DNA of 31,354 nucleotides from CABRXV01 sp900754955 (GTDB lineage Bacteria; Actinomycetota; Coriobacteriia; Coriobacteriales; Eggerthellaceae), in NCBI GenBank assembly GCA_902475005.1, contig CABRXV010000017.1, positions 1 to 31,354 of the forward strand, in the 5' to 3' direction. Positions 14,622-22,270 of the stretch are shown here, in pieces. The first letter of the stretch is position 1. Every line of letters starts with the position of its first letter. Below the pieces are notes generated by a model, which saw nothing but the letters and a program-made list of their open reading frames with translations, was not told the DNA's origin and did not search any database. Made by a program: the position numbers and the translations under genes.

Positions 14622-15977
14622 ATGTCACTCCCCGCATCCGACCTGAACAAGCAGCCCGACAACCGCACGACGATGGATCTCGGAGCGGTGCTCCCCATGA
14701 CCGCCGAGGTGCGCGACGATCACCTGTTCATCGGCGGCGTCGATATGGTCGAGCTCGCGCGCGAACAGGGCACGGCACTCTACGTGTTCGATGAGGCCGA
14801 CCTGCGTCACCGCATGGAGACCTACCGCGAGAGCTTCGCCAAGCGCTACGCGAACTCCGGCGTGATCTACGCGTCGAAGGCGTTCCTCAACAAGGAGGTC
14901 GTGCGCATGGCGAACGAGGAGGGTCTCTATCTCGACGTGTCGGGCGGCGGCGAACTCGCTTGCGCGCAGATGGCGGGCTTCCCCATGGAGCGCGTGTTCG
15001 TGCACGGCAACAACAAGACGCCGCAGGAGCTGCGCGAGGCCATCGGCGCGGGTGTGGGTCGCATCGTGGTTGACAGCCGCATCGAGCTGGCGCGCGTGTC
15101 CGAGATCGCGGGTGAGCTCGGCGTCGAGCAGGCAATTTACATGCGCATCACGCCAGGTGTGGAGGCTGACACGCACGAGTACATCCGCACGGGCTGCGAG
15201 GACTCCAAGTTCGGCTTCACCATGCTCGACGACTTCGCGTTCCGCTGCGTGAAAGACGCGCTCGCCGCGCCGAACGTGCGCCTTGCGGGTTTCCACTGCC
15301 ACATTGGCTCGCAGATCTTCGCGCTGCACTCGTTCCGCGAGGCTGCGCAGGTGATGGTGGAGTTTGTGGCGCGCGTGCGCGACGAGTACGGCGTCACGGT
15401 TGAGGAGCTCGATCTGGGCGGCGGCCTCGGCGTGGCGTACACCGCCGAGGACCGTCCGTCGTCGATCGACGAGTTTGCCGAGGTCACCACGAAGGCGGTC
15501 GTCGACTTCTGCGGCGAGCACGATCTGCCGCTGCCGCGCCTGTTCGTGGAGCCCGGCCGCAGCCTCGTGGCGAATGCGGGCGTGACGCTGTACACCGTGG
15601 GCATCCTCAAGACCCTGCCGAACATCCGCAAGTATGTGGCGGTTGACGGCGGCATGTCCGACAACATCCGCACGGCGCTCTATCACGCCGACTACGAGCC
15701 GACCATCGCGAACAAGGCGGGCCAGCCGCGCACCGAAATCGTCACGCTGTGCGGCAAGCACTGCGAGAGCGGCGACGCCGTGGTGGTGGACATGCCGCTG
15801 CAGCACCCCGATCTCGGCGACATCGTGTGCGTGTTCGGCACGGGTGCCTACTGCTACACCATGGCGAGCAACTACAACGGTCAGCCGCGCCCCGCGATCG
15901 TGTTCGTGAAAGACGGCGAGGCCCGCGTGACCACGCGTCGCGAAACGTACGCCGATCTGTACGCGCGCGATCTGTAG
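14622..15977 (+). CDS. lysA: Diaminopimelate decarboxylase
   Basis: 451 residues. ATG 14622 follows AAAGGAAG. LysA removes CO2 from meso-diaminopimelate to make lysine, the last step of the pathway. Fold-III PLP enzyme: PLP lysine in IYASKAFLNK (Lys86), HCHIGSQI, GGGLGVAY (phosphate loop), FVEPGRSLVANAG, and the active-site Cys of the partner subunit in LCGKHCESGD (Cys381). Length is normal (about 420-450). An ordinary terminator follows at once, so lysA is transcribed apart from hom, 310 bp downstream, although both act in the aspartate-family pathway. Confidence 0.97.
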   Translation: MSLPASDLNKQPDNRTTMDLGAVLPMTAEVRDDHLFIGGVDMVELAREQGTALYVFDEADLRHRMETYRESFAKRYANSGVIYASKAFLNKEVVRMANEEGLYLDVSGGGELACAQMAGFPMERVFVHGNNKTPQELREAIGAGVGRIVVDSRIELARVSEIAGELGVEQAIYMRITPGVEADTHEYIRTGCEDSKFGFTMLDDFAFRCVKDALAAPNVRLAGFHCHIGSQIFALHSFREAAQVMVEFVARVRDEYGVTVEELDLGGGLGVAYTAEDRPSSIDEFAEVTTKAVVDFCGEHDLPLPRLFVEPGRSLVANAGVTLYTVGILKTLPNIRKYVAVDGGMSDNIRTALYHADYEPTIANKAGQPRTEIVTLCGKHCESGDAVVVDMPLQHPDLGDIVCVFGTGAYCYTMASNYNGQPRPAIVFVKDGEARVTTRRETYADLYARDL

Positions 15978-16013
15978 GGCTTTCGTCGCCGCGCGCACTG
16001 AAATAGGTTGAAC

Positions 16014-16052
16014 CAAGGCCGCTTGGGGTTCCCAGGCGGCCTTGCTGTTTTC
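16014..16052 (+). terminator. Intrinsic terminator after lysA
   Basis: A 14-bp stem (CAAGGCCGCTTGGG 16014-16027 / CCCAGGCGGCCTTG 16031-16044, one G-U pair) with a GTT loop, followed by CTGTTTTC. Confidence 0.9.
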
Positions 16053-16137
16053 GCTCTGCCGCACCCCCGCTTCCGCCCCTCGCCACGAGTTTTCTCCGAT
16101 ATGCAGGCCGTTCCTCTGCGGAGGGGCGAGCACTCTC

Positions 16138-16143
16138 TATAAT
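16138..16143 (+). promoter_or_regulatory. -10 box for hom
   Basis: TATAAT at 16138-16143; no good -35 seen at the usual distance. The leader to the start codon at 16288 (about 140 nt) contains a perfect 8-bp hairpin CGTCGAGC/GCTCGACG (16198-16225) and a tandem GCTGAGGAAA before the ribosome site. Confidence 0.5.
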
Positions 16144-16287
16144 GGGCGTATTGTTTTCGCAGGACGCGCTCGCGTCGCGTGCTGCGGGCGCGGCTCGCGT
16201 CGAGCTGTACCCGCACGGCTCGACGTTCGTGCGCAAGGACGCCCAGCTGAGGTCGGCTGGCTGAGGAAAGCTGAGGAAAAGGAAATT

Positions 16288-17571
16288 ATGGCAGTGAAGA
16301 TCGGCTTGGTCGGCACGGGCACCGTCGGCGGCGGCTGCATCGACATCATCCAGAAGCATCAGGAGAGCTTCAAACGCCACTACGGCATCGACATCGAGCT
16401 GGCGCGCGTGTGCTCGCTCAGCCGCGAGCAGGCTGACGCGCACGGCGTGGGCCACCTGTTCACCGACGACTTCAACGACATCATCAACGATCCCGACATC
16501 GATATCGTGGTGGAGCTCATCGGCGGCACCACCTTCGCGCGCACCGTGGTGATCGGCGCGCTCGAGGCGGGCAAGTGCGTGGTCACGGCGAACAAGGCGC
16601 TCATGGCCACCTACGGCAAGGAGGTCATGGAAACCGCCGAGCGCATGAACAAGGAGATCGCGTTCGAAGCGAGCGTCGGCGGCGGCATCCCGATCATCGA
16701 TCCGCTTAAGCACTCGCTCATCGCCAACGAGATCACCTCGGTCATGGGCATCGTGAACGGCACCACCAACTACATGCTCACGCGTATGGCCGAGGACGGC
16801 ATGACTTACGACGACGCGCTTGCCGAGGCGCAGGCGAAGGGCTTCGCCGAAGCCGATCCGTCGGCCGACGTGGAGGGCTACGACGCGGCGGCGAAGATCG
16901 CCATCCTCGCGTCGATCGCGTTCAACTCGCGCGTGACCATGGCCGACGTGTATACAAGCGGCATCACCAACATCTCGCCGATCGATCTCGAGGCGGCGGA
17001 AGACATGGGCTACGTCGTGAAGCTGCTGGCGCTCGCGCATCGCACCGAGCGCGGCGTCGACGTGCGCGTGCATCCCACCATGCTGCCCGCCGAGCACCAG
17101 CTCGCGAAGGTGAACGGCGTGTACAACGCCATCTACGTGACGGGCGACTTCGTGGGCGACACGATGTTCTTCGGCGAAGGCGCGGGCGCGGGTGCCGCGG
17201 CAAGCGCCGTCATGGGCGACGTGCTCGAGGTGGCGCGCCACCTGCAGCAGGGCATCGATCCCATCGTGGGCTGCACCTGCACCGACGAGCTGCCCATCCT
17301 GCCGATGGAGGAGCTCTCGATGCGCTACTACATCCGCTTCTCCGTGGCCGACCGCCCGGGCGTGCTCGCGGCGATGGCGGGCGTGTTCGCCGATCACGAC
17401 GTAAGCGTGCACTCCGTCATGCAGCGCGGCCAGGCGAACGCCGACACGGTGGAGATCGTCTACATCACGCACACCGCGCAGGAGCGCGCGATCCGCGAGG
17501 TCATCGACGACATCCGCAACCTCGGCGACATCCTCCACGCCACGCCGTCGCTCATCCGCGTGGAAGCGTAG
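16288..17571 (+). CDS. hom: Homoserine dehydrogenase
   Basis: 427 residues from ATG 16288, with AAAAGGAAA upstream. Hom reduces aspartate semialdehyde to homoserine, the branch point to methionine and threonine. NAD(P)-binding GLVGTGTVGGG (residues 6-16), VTANKALMATYG (catalytic-region Lys), VGGGIPIIDPL, MGIVNGTTNYMLT, FAEADPSADVEGYDAAAK, and a C-terminal ACT domain (SMRYYIRFSVADRPGVLAAM..., about 350-427) expected to bind threonine for feedback control. Full length for the ACT-containing monofunctional form. Supplies homoserine to MetA, encoded about 6 kb away. Confidence 0.96.
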   Translation: MAVKIGLVGTGTVGGGCIDIIQKHQESFKRHYGIDIELARVCSLSREQADAHGVGHLFTDDFNDIINDPDIDIVVELIGGTTFARTVVIGALEAGKCVVTANKALMATYGKEVMETAERMNKEIAFEASVGGGIPIIDPLKHSLIANEITSVMGIVNGTTNYMLTRMAEDGMTYDDALAEAQAKGFAEADPSADVEGYDAAAKIAILASIAFNSRVTMADVYTSGITNISPIDLEAAEDMGYVVKLLALAHRTERGVDVRVHPTMLPAEHQLAKVNGVYNAIYVTGDFVGDTMFFGEGAGAGAAASAVMGDVLEVARHLQQGIDPIVGCTCTDELPILPMEELSMRYYIRFSVADRPGVLAAMAGVFADHDVSVHSVMQRGQANADTVEIVYITHTAQERAIREVIDDIRNLGDILHATPSLIRVEA

Positions 17572-17620
17572 AGCGAAAACGGGCGCGGCGCATGCGCGCG
17601 CTCATGCGAACGAGAAACGA

Positions 17621-17656
17621 AACGGGACCCCGACGTGCGATCGTCGGGGTCCCGTT
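17621..17656 (+). terminator. Strong hairpin after hom
   Basis: Perfect 15-bp stem AACGGGACCCCGACG / CGTCGGGGTCCCGTT with a 6-nt loop, 50 nt past the hom stop. Weak T run; it may act in both directions between hom and the convergent Ro60 gene. Confidence 0.75.
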
Positions 17657-17829
17657 GCATGTGGGGTGGGGGAGGCGAGCAGAAGAGGGGCGACGCGAAG
17701 AGGCGTTGCGGAAGGCGGGCGGTGCGAGCGGCGTCGGGCTGTGAGTCCTGCGGACGCGTCGCGCGGCGCACGCCGCGGTCGCACCCTAGCCGCGTCCCTC
17801 CGTGAACGTACTCCAGGCCCGCACCCCGC

Positions 17830-19302
17830 CTACAACTCCACCTTCTCCACGGCTTCAATCATGGCGCCGAAGCCTTGTTCGGCGGCGGCGACGAACTCAA
17901 GCGCGCGCTCCGAGAAACCAGCGAGCACGTTGGTGTGCGCGCCGAGGAACTGCGCGGATCCGTAGCCCTGGAGATCCCATGCGTGGCACCACACGTCGTG
18001 TCCCACCTGCGCGCGGTAGGCGTCCAGGTCGGACTGGCATGCCTTGATGCCGTGTTTTGAGAAGGGGCTCCAAGAACGAGAAGCGTTCACCTCGTTGTCT
18101 GATAGCACGATGATGCGGTCAACGTCGATTTCGTCCTTCATGAGCTCTTCGAAGGGGGCGTGCAGATCGGTCCGGCCGCCGTGTGAGTGGAGCAGGACGT
18201 TTTCGGTGAAACCGAGCAGCGACGTGGTGGGGGCGGCTTCGAGCTTTTGCGCCTCGCCGCTGAAAATATACACGTACGCGTCGTCGGCGAGCAGGGCGGC
18301 GGCAGCGCCCATGAGCGCTGCTACTTCCGAGCAGGAGACAGTCGACTTCTCCGAGATGTGCCAGGTCATCGAACCCGACCCGTCGATGAACACCGCTGTG
18401 CGCCCGGGGAGCGCGGGATAGTTGAGCGCGAGCGTGCCGAGCGCCTGGTCGATCGCGCGCACGAGTTTGGTGCCGGCGATGCTTCGGATCTCACGGTACG
18501 CCGTGTACAGGCGGAAGGGCAGCATGCCCGAGCGCTTGAGCGCCTCTTCGTCGGCAAGCAGCTCGTAGACGGGATCAAGGTTCGCCCCCGCCTGCACGAT
18601 GTTGCGCAGGTTACGCACGAGCGCCATGGGCGGCACCTGGTGCGCGGCGAGCAGGCGGTTCCACGTCTCAGCGTTGTTGCCGCAGGACGCAAGCTCGGTC
18701 TCCCACGAGGTGGGGCGTGCGAGCGTGCCCTTCACGCACCGGTCGAACGCGTCGGCCAGCGCGGGGGTCTTCGCACGGGGGTGCACGATGCGCAGGGCGT
18801 CGCGCATGGTGACGGCTTTGCCGAGCTCGCGGTACTTCGCCACGTCGTAGGGCGTGAAGTTCTCCATGGCGTCGCGCAGGCCCTTGATCATGCCGTTGGG
18901 CACCATGCGGTCGGGGTGGAAGGAGCGCCATGCGGCGATGAGGTTGGTCACGTCGTCGCCGCGGCGCACGAGGGCGCGGGTCATGGCGCGCACGATGCCC
19001 GTTCCCCGCGCGGCGTCCGATGCGGCGACCACGGAGGCGAGCATATGCGATACCGACCGCATCATGAGCGTGTTGCGCGCGTACACGGCGAGCTTCGCCA
19101 CGAAGGCGGGGTCCTCTTCGGCAAGCTTCGCCGCCAGCTCGAACGTGGCGTCGGTGGTGTCGCCGTAGAACTTGGGTTCGCCCACCATGCAGGCCGCTAC
19201 GCGTGTGAGCAGCTCAGTCTTCTCAGGGTAGCGGTAGGCTGCGTGCCCCGAAATGTTCCGGGTTTTGGGCGAGTGGGTGGTGTTGGTGTTGAACGATGCC
19301 AT
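17830..19302 (-). CDS. rsr: Bacterial Ro60 orthologue (TROVE + vWA domain)
   Basis: 490 residues from ATG 19302, preceded by AGAGGA at 9 nt. The N-terminal TROVE part (about 1-290) begins MASFNTNTTHSPKTRNISGHAAYRY and is a ring of helical repeats (LAVYARNTLMMRSVSHMLA, LVRNLRNIVQAGANLDPV). The C-terminal vWA domain has an intact metal site: DGSGSM (Asp307, Ser309, Ser311), the Thr in GGRTDLH, and LSDNEV. Ro60 proteins hold the ends of misfolded RNAs in the ring and bind Y RNAs on the outside; bacterial Rsr links to exonucleases or RNA repair. Two YrlA-type RNA genes lie directly upstream on the same strand, as expected. No rtcB/rtcA is nearby, unlike the Salmonella locus. Confidence 0.95.
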   Translation of the reverse strand: MASFNTNTTHSPKTRNISGHAAYRYPEKTELLTRVAACMVGEPKFYGDTTDATFELAAKLAEEDPAFVAKLAVYARNTLMMRSVSHMLASVVAASDAARGTGIVRAMTRALVRRGDDVTNLIAAWRSFHPDRMVPNGMIKGLRDAMENFTPYDVAKYRELGKAVTMRDALRIVHPRAKTPALADAFDRCVKGTLARPTSWETELASCGNNAETWNRLLAAHQVPPMALVRNLRNIVQAGANLDPVYELLADEEALKRSGMLPFRLYTAYREIRSIAGTKLVRAIDQALGTLALNYPALPGRTAVFIDGSGSMTWHISEKSTVSCSEVAALMGAAAALLADDAYVYIFSGEAQKLEAAPTTSLLGFTENVLLHSHGGRTDLHAPFEELMKDEIDVDRIIVLSDNEVNASRSWSPFSKHGIKACQSDLDAYRAQVGHDVWCHAWDLQGYGSAQFLGAHTNVLAGFSERALEFVAAAEQGFGAMIEAVEKVEL

Positions 19303-19360
19303 GCGATGCCGTCCTCTCAACGAGTCGGATGTTTTCAGGCGATGTGCTGCTGTGGCTCAA

Positions 19361-19547
19361 AGCCGGCCCGGGAGCAGCATCGGATGTGTGTCGAAAGCGG
19401 TACATGTTTAGGCGCGTCTGCCGTTCCGCCACCGAACGCCGAAGCGCTCGACCGGGATTTGAACCCGGACGGTCGGTTGACCCGACCACCTGCTCCCGTA
19501 GCGAAGTAACCGCTTCCTGCGATGCCGATGTTGCTTCCGGGCCGGCT
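19361..19547 (-). ncRNA. yrlA: YrlA-type Y RNA 2, class II (Leu-like) tRNA mimic
   Basis: Reverse strand. Terminal stem of 23 bp with two A-C mismatches (19525-19547 with 19361-19383). Core stem GCGGUUAC/GUACCGC (19506-19513 with 19397-19403). Inside is a permuted tRNA: variable-arm hairpin GGUCGG-GUCAA-CCGACC, T arm CCGGG-UUCAAAU-CCCGG (19452-19468), a 7-bp acceptor stem closed by c-UUCG-g (19432-19451), U8-G9 equivalents, then a D arm GCGGAACGGCAGACGC (19414-19429) as in leucine tRNAs. Established: YrlA RNAs bind Rsr through the stem and carry a tRNA-like module. The next gene downstream is the Ro60 orthologue, 59 nt away. Ends are inferred from pairing. Confidence 0.88.
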
Positions 19548-19573
19548 CTGCCCGCCCGTCGCTGCTGCGTGGT

Positions 19574-19738
19574 ATCGTCGGGAAAGGACGCTGGATGTGT
19601 GTCGAAAGCGGTACATTGAGCGCTCTGGCCAGCCTGAGCTACCGCGCGTCGAAACGCACGGCTGGGATTTGAACCCAGGACCTCTCTCTCACCAGGAAGT
19701 AACCGCCTCCTGCGATGCCAGCGTCCTTTCCCGACGAT
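19574..19738 (-). ncRNA. yrlA: YrlA-type Y RNA 1, class I tRNA mimic
   Basis: Reverse strand. Perfect 21-bp terminal stem (19718-19738 with 19574-19594). The flanking core is shared with RNA 2: GGCAUCGCAGGA then GCGGUUAC, and GUACCGCUUUCGACACACAUCC on the 3' side (19699-19706 pairs with 19608-19614). The tRNA module has T arm CUGGG-UUCAAAU-CCCAG (19662-19678), acceptor CCGUGCG/CGCGCGG capped by u-UUCG-a (19642-19661), U8-A9 equivalents and D arm GCUC-AGGCUGGCCA-GAGC (19622-19639). There is no anticodon arm and no CCA end, so it cannot be a working tRNA. It lies 26 nt upstream of RNA 2. Ends are inferred from pairing. Confidence 0.88.
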
Positions 19739-19807
19739 GCGACATTCTGCCCAGAGGATCAAGAATGCTGCCTAGCTGCGTCAGGGTGCCTCATGCGGGC
19801 CCGGCTA

Positions 19808-19841
19808 GAAAGGAGAAAGAAGCCAGGCCCGTATCGGCTTC
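19808..19841 (-). terminator. Intrinsic terminator of the third structured RNA
   Basis: On the minus strand GAAGCC (19836-19841) pairs with GGCTTC (19819-19824), followed by TTTCTCCTTTC (19808-19818). It starts right after the long stem of the candidate RNA at 19842-19955, which supports minus-strand transcription. Confidence 0.5.
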
Positions 19842-19955
19842 GCTGCCTCGCGGGGCGAGTGCGGGAGGCGCTCGATGCGTTAGTCGGTACGATCAACAAC
19901 ATGAACAGTCAGGAGGTAGTCTCAAGCGCCCTCTGCGCCCGCCCCGCGAGGCAGC
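19842..19955 (-). ncRNA. Candidate third structured RNA (Y RNA-like long stem)
   Basis: GCTGCCTCGCGGGGCG (19842-19857) and CGCCCCGCGAGGCAGC (19940-19955) form a perfect 16-bp terminal stem. After an internal loop, a second stem of about 7 bp (GGGCGCU/AGCGCCU on the minus strand) encloses a loop of about 50 nt. There is no T-loop or D-arm signature. A terminator follows on the minus strand. Its place just upstream of two Y RNAs and Ro60 suggests a YrlB-like partner, but sequence alone does not show this; it could also be part of the leader. Confidence 0.4.
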
Positions 19956-20113
19956 TCGCATTGCCTGTGCATATGATGCACCCCCGCCTGCAGGCGATTT
20001 GCGCAAATGGATGAGAGGGGGAGGGTAGGTGCTTAGTTGCGGCGCATGGCTGGCATGCGGCAACGTAAAGCGGCGGTTGGAAAGGGGATTTGCCCGCGCC
20101 CCTGCAAGTTCTC

Positions 20114-21220
20114 TTATCGCGCGTTCGCCTCTTCGACGTATGCGCGCATGAGCGGAAGCTGGAACCGGATGCCGTCTGGCGCTTCCTCGATCACTCCCTG
20201 TCCGAGCAGTCGATTCTTGTACTGCGTCGCATACGAGTGTGTCTTGCCGAGTCGTTGAGCGATCTCCGATACTCTGCTCGTCTCGTCGTCTGCCAGCATT
20301 GCTGCAAGAAAAGCCTTGTCGCCCGCGGAGAGGCCTTCATATGTGATGTGAATGATGCGGTCTTTCAGCTCGGCTTCGGCAAAGCGTATTCCTGTTCGGG
20401 CGTCATTGAGGGAAATTTCCAGCTCGCTCGGATGCTGGTCCCACATGCGAAATCCGACGAGCTGCATCATGAAGGGGAAACCTTCCGATGCACGGACAGC
20501 GAGGTTGAGAGCATCTTGGCCTATGGTTCGTCCCGCTTCCTCGATGGTCTTTCGTATGGCGCTTTCGACGTCGTAGTCGGCGATTCTTCCGAGATGGCAC
20601 TTCTGCGCGCGACGGAGAAACGACACGGTTTTGTCGGTCTCGAGAGCCAGCATGTTGTGCGGAAGCCCTGCCATAAGAAGCGCCACTCTGCGATTGTCCA
20701 TGATGAGCAGCTGATACACCGCCGCAAGTTCAATCATCTCAGAAAGCTTCGGTTGAACCTCGTCCACGAGGATAAGCAAGCCGACGTCTTTGCTTTCGAG
20801 CTGATCAAGCAGTTCCGTCATCTCGTTTCGCCAGTTCGTCGGACGGGATGGTGCCTCCCATTCTGCCCCTATGAACTGCCCGATCGACAGCCCGGACAAA
20901 CGGGCTTTTTCGCTGTCGTCGAGAAGGTGGGCGGCGGCGCGTCGCGCGGAGATGAGAATATCATCGAGCATCCCAGGTAGAGCAACGGTTTTCACGGCGA
21001 TCCAACCGCACTGCTCGGCTTCTTCGGCGACAAGCGAGAGAAGCGCGGTTTTGCCGGTGCCTCGAGCTCCCGTGAGGATTGTCGTGAGGTTGGGGTGTCG
21101 CTTGGTTGATCTAAGGGCTCTCTTCAGATCATTGAGAACGACCGTGCGACCAGCCATGTGGGCAGGCACTTCTCCGAACGTTGGGGTGAACGGATTCTCT
21201 TCGATGGTCGGCGTGCTCAT
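20114..21220 (-). CDS. AAA ATPase, ORC/Cdc6-like with C-terminal winged helix
   Basis: 368 residues from ATG 21220 with AAGGAG upstream. Opens with NPFTPTFGEVPAHMAGR, typical of these proteins. Walker A GARGTGKT (51-58), Walker B ILVDE (150-154), a sensor-like MAGLP after ALL, and helical lid to about 290. The last 80 residues (LSAGDKAFLAAMLADDETSRVSEIAQRLGKTHSYATQYKNRLLGQG) look like a winged helix for DNA binding. This resembles orphan MoxR/ORC-like ATPases often carried on accessory DNA. Function unknown. No partner gene: the neighbours are the Ro60/Y RNA cassette and a HAD hydrolase on the other strand. 2.7 copies of a 19-bp repeat form its immediate upstream region. Confidence 0.85.
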   Translation of the reverse strand: MSTPTIEENPFTPTFGEVPAHMAGRTVVLNDLKRALRSTKRHPNLTTILTGARGTGKTALLSLVAEEAEQCGWIAVKTVALPGMLDDILISARRAAAHLLDDSEKARLSGLSIGQFIGAEWEAPSRPTNWRNEMTELLDQLESKDVGLLILVDEVQPKLSEMIELAAVYQLLIMDNRRVALLMAGLPHNMLALETDKTVSFLRRAQKCHLGRIADYDVESAIRKTIEEAGRTIGQDALNLAVRASEGFPFMMQLVGFRMWDQHPSELEISLNDARTGIRFAEAELKDRIIHITYEGLSAGDKAFLAAMLADDETSRVSEIAQRLGKTHSYATQYKNRLLGQGVIEEAPDGIRFQLPLMRAYVEEANAR

Positions 21221-21229
21221 GGCGGCTCC

Positions 21230-21280
21230 TTGATTTCTTTTATATCCGTTGATTTCTTTTATATCCGTTGATTTCTTTTA
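21230..21280 (-). repeat. 19-bp direct repeats at the promoter of the AAA ATPase
   Basis: TTGATTTCTTTTATATCCG occurs at 21230-21248 and 21249-21267, with a third partial copy (13 bp) at 21268-21280. On the minus strand each reads CGGATATAAAAGAAATCAA, so a TATAAAAG -10-like box is repeated. The last copy merges with the ribosome site. Confidence 0.9.
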
Positions 21281-21440
21281 GCGCAAGCGGTTTGACCGAC
21301 AGCTGAAAGATGGGTGTAATTTGCCCGTTGCTTGACGAGTTTCTTGCATGCGCCTGACGCGCGTGCGATAGGATGGCGACTCGGTAATGAGATGCGCGTT
21401 CCGACAGGGGGGCGTGCGTTCAGATTTGGAAAGGGCCTTC

Positions 21441-22127
21441 ATGGATCGTTTGGGCGTTATCTTCGACTGCGACGGCACGTTGCTCGACTCGATGGGCGTA
21501 TGGCGCGAACTCGAGGCCGAGCTGGGGCGTCGCGCGCATGCGACGGTGACGCCGAAGGACACGGAGATCCTCTGCACGCTCAACGTTCCCGAGTCGGCCC
21601 AGTACTTCCACGATCGTTTCGGCTTGGGGGAATCGGGCGCCGACGTCGAGCGCATGATGGACGAATTCATTCTCGAGTACTACCGCGAACGTGCCGAAGC
21701 GCGGCCGGGAGCGCTCGCGTTCGTGCGCGCGCTGGCCGAGCGCGGCGTGGCGATGAGCGTGGCGTCGTCGAGCCCGCAGACGTACCTGCAGGCGGGGCTT
21801 GCCCACGCGGGGCTTGCGCCGTATCTGGAGGCTGTGGTGTCGGTGGAGGACGTGGGGTCGACGAAGCGCGAGCCGCACGTGTACGACCACGCGCGCGAGC
21901 TCATGGGCACTTCGCTTGAGTTCACCTGGGGTTTCGAGGATTCCATCTACGCGGTGCGCACGCTTGCGAATGCGGGCTACGGCGTGGTAGGCGTGTTCGA
22001 CCGCGATGACTCGGGTACGATGGAAGAGCTCGAAGCGGAGTCTGACCTCGCGATTCGCAGCTTCGAAGACCTCGATCCCGACGCCTTCTGCAAAGCAGTC
22101 CGCGAACGAGCAGCCCACCTGCGATAG
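21441..22127 (+). CDS. HAD-superfamily phosphatase, beta-phosphoglucomutase-like
   Basis: 228 residues; ATG 21441, with a GGAAAGGG-type ribosome site. Haloacid dehalogenase subfamily IA: motif I IFDCDGTLLDS (nucleophile Asp9, general acid Asp11), motif II in SVASSSPQTYL, motif III Lys in STKREPHVYDHA, and motif IV WGFEDSIYAV, where GFEDS replaces the usual GD/ED pair. The cap domain lies in residues about 15-85. Such enzymes remove phosphate from sugar phosphates or similar metabolites; the substrate cannot be told. Monocistronic. Confidence 0.88.
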   Translation: MDRLGVIFDCDGTLLDSMGVWRELEAELGRRAHATVTPKDTEILCTLNVPESAQYFHDRFGLGESGADVERMMDEFILEYYRERAEARPGALAFVRALAERGVAMSVASSSPQTYLQAGLAHAGLAPYLEAVVSVEDVGSTKREPHVYDHARELMGTSLEFTWGFEDSIYAVRTLANAGYGVVGVFDRDDSGTMEELEAESDLAIRSFEDLDPDAFCKAVRERAAHLR

Positions 22128-22220
22128 GGAGCGCGTTGCCGACCGAGCGTGGCGCTGTTCGGTTTTACGCGAATGGGCAAACGGGGTGCGGGCCTCTATT
22201 CAAGCGGGAAGAAGCGCCGC

Positions 22221-22226
22221 TACAAT
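22221..22226 (+). promoter_or_regulatory. -10 box for the lipoprotein gene
   Basis: TACAAT at 22221-22226, with TTCAAG at 22199-22204 (16-nt spacer) as a poor -35. Confidence 0.35.
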
Positions 22227-22270
22227 GATAGCGTGCATGAATGATCGCCTGCTGACTCGAGGGGGCTGCC

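Noticed and set aside
15742..17538. A 598-codon minus-strand frame opposite hom
   Set aside because: Antisense shadow of hom, rich in Val/His/Asp/Arg, with no domain.
19432..19678. Two tRNA genes on the minus strand, because of GGGTTCAAATCCC T arms
   Set aside because: The T arm comes before the D arm, the acceptor stems are closed by UUCG loops, and there is no anticodon arm or CCA end. They are tRNA-like modules of Y RNAs.
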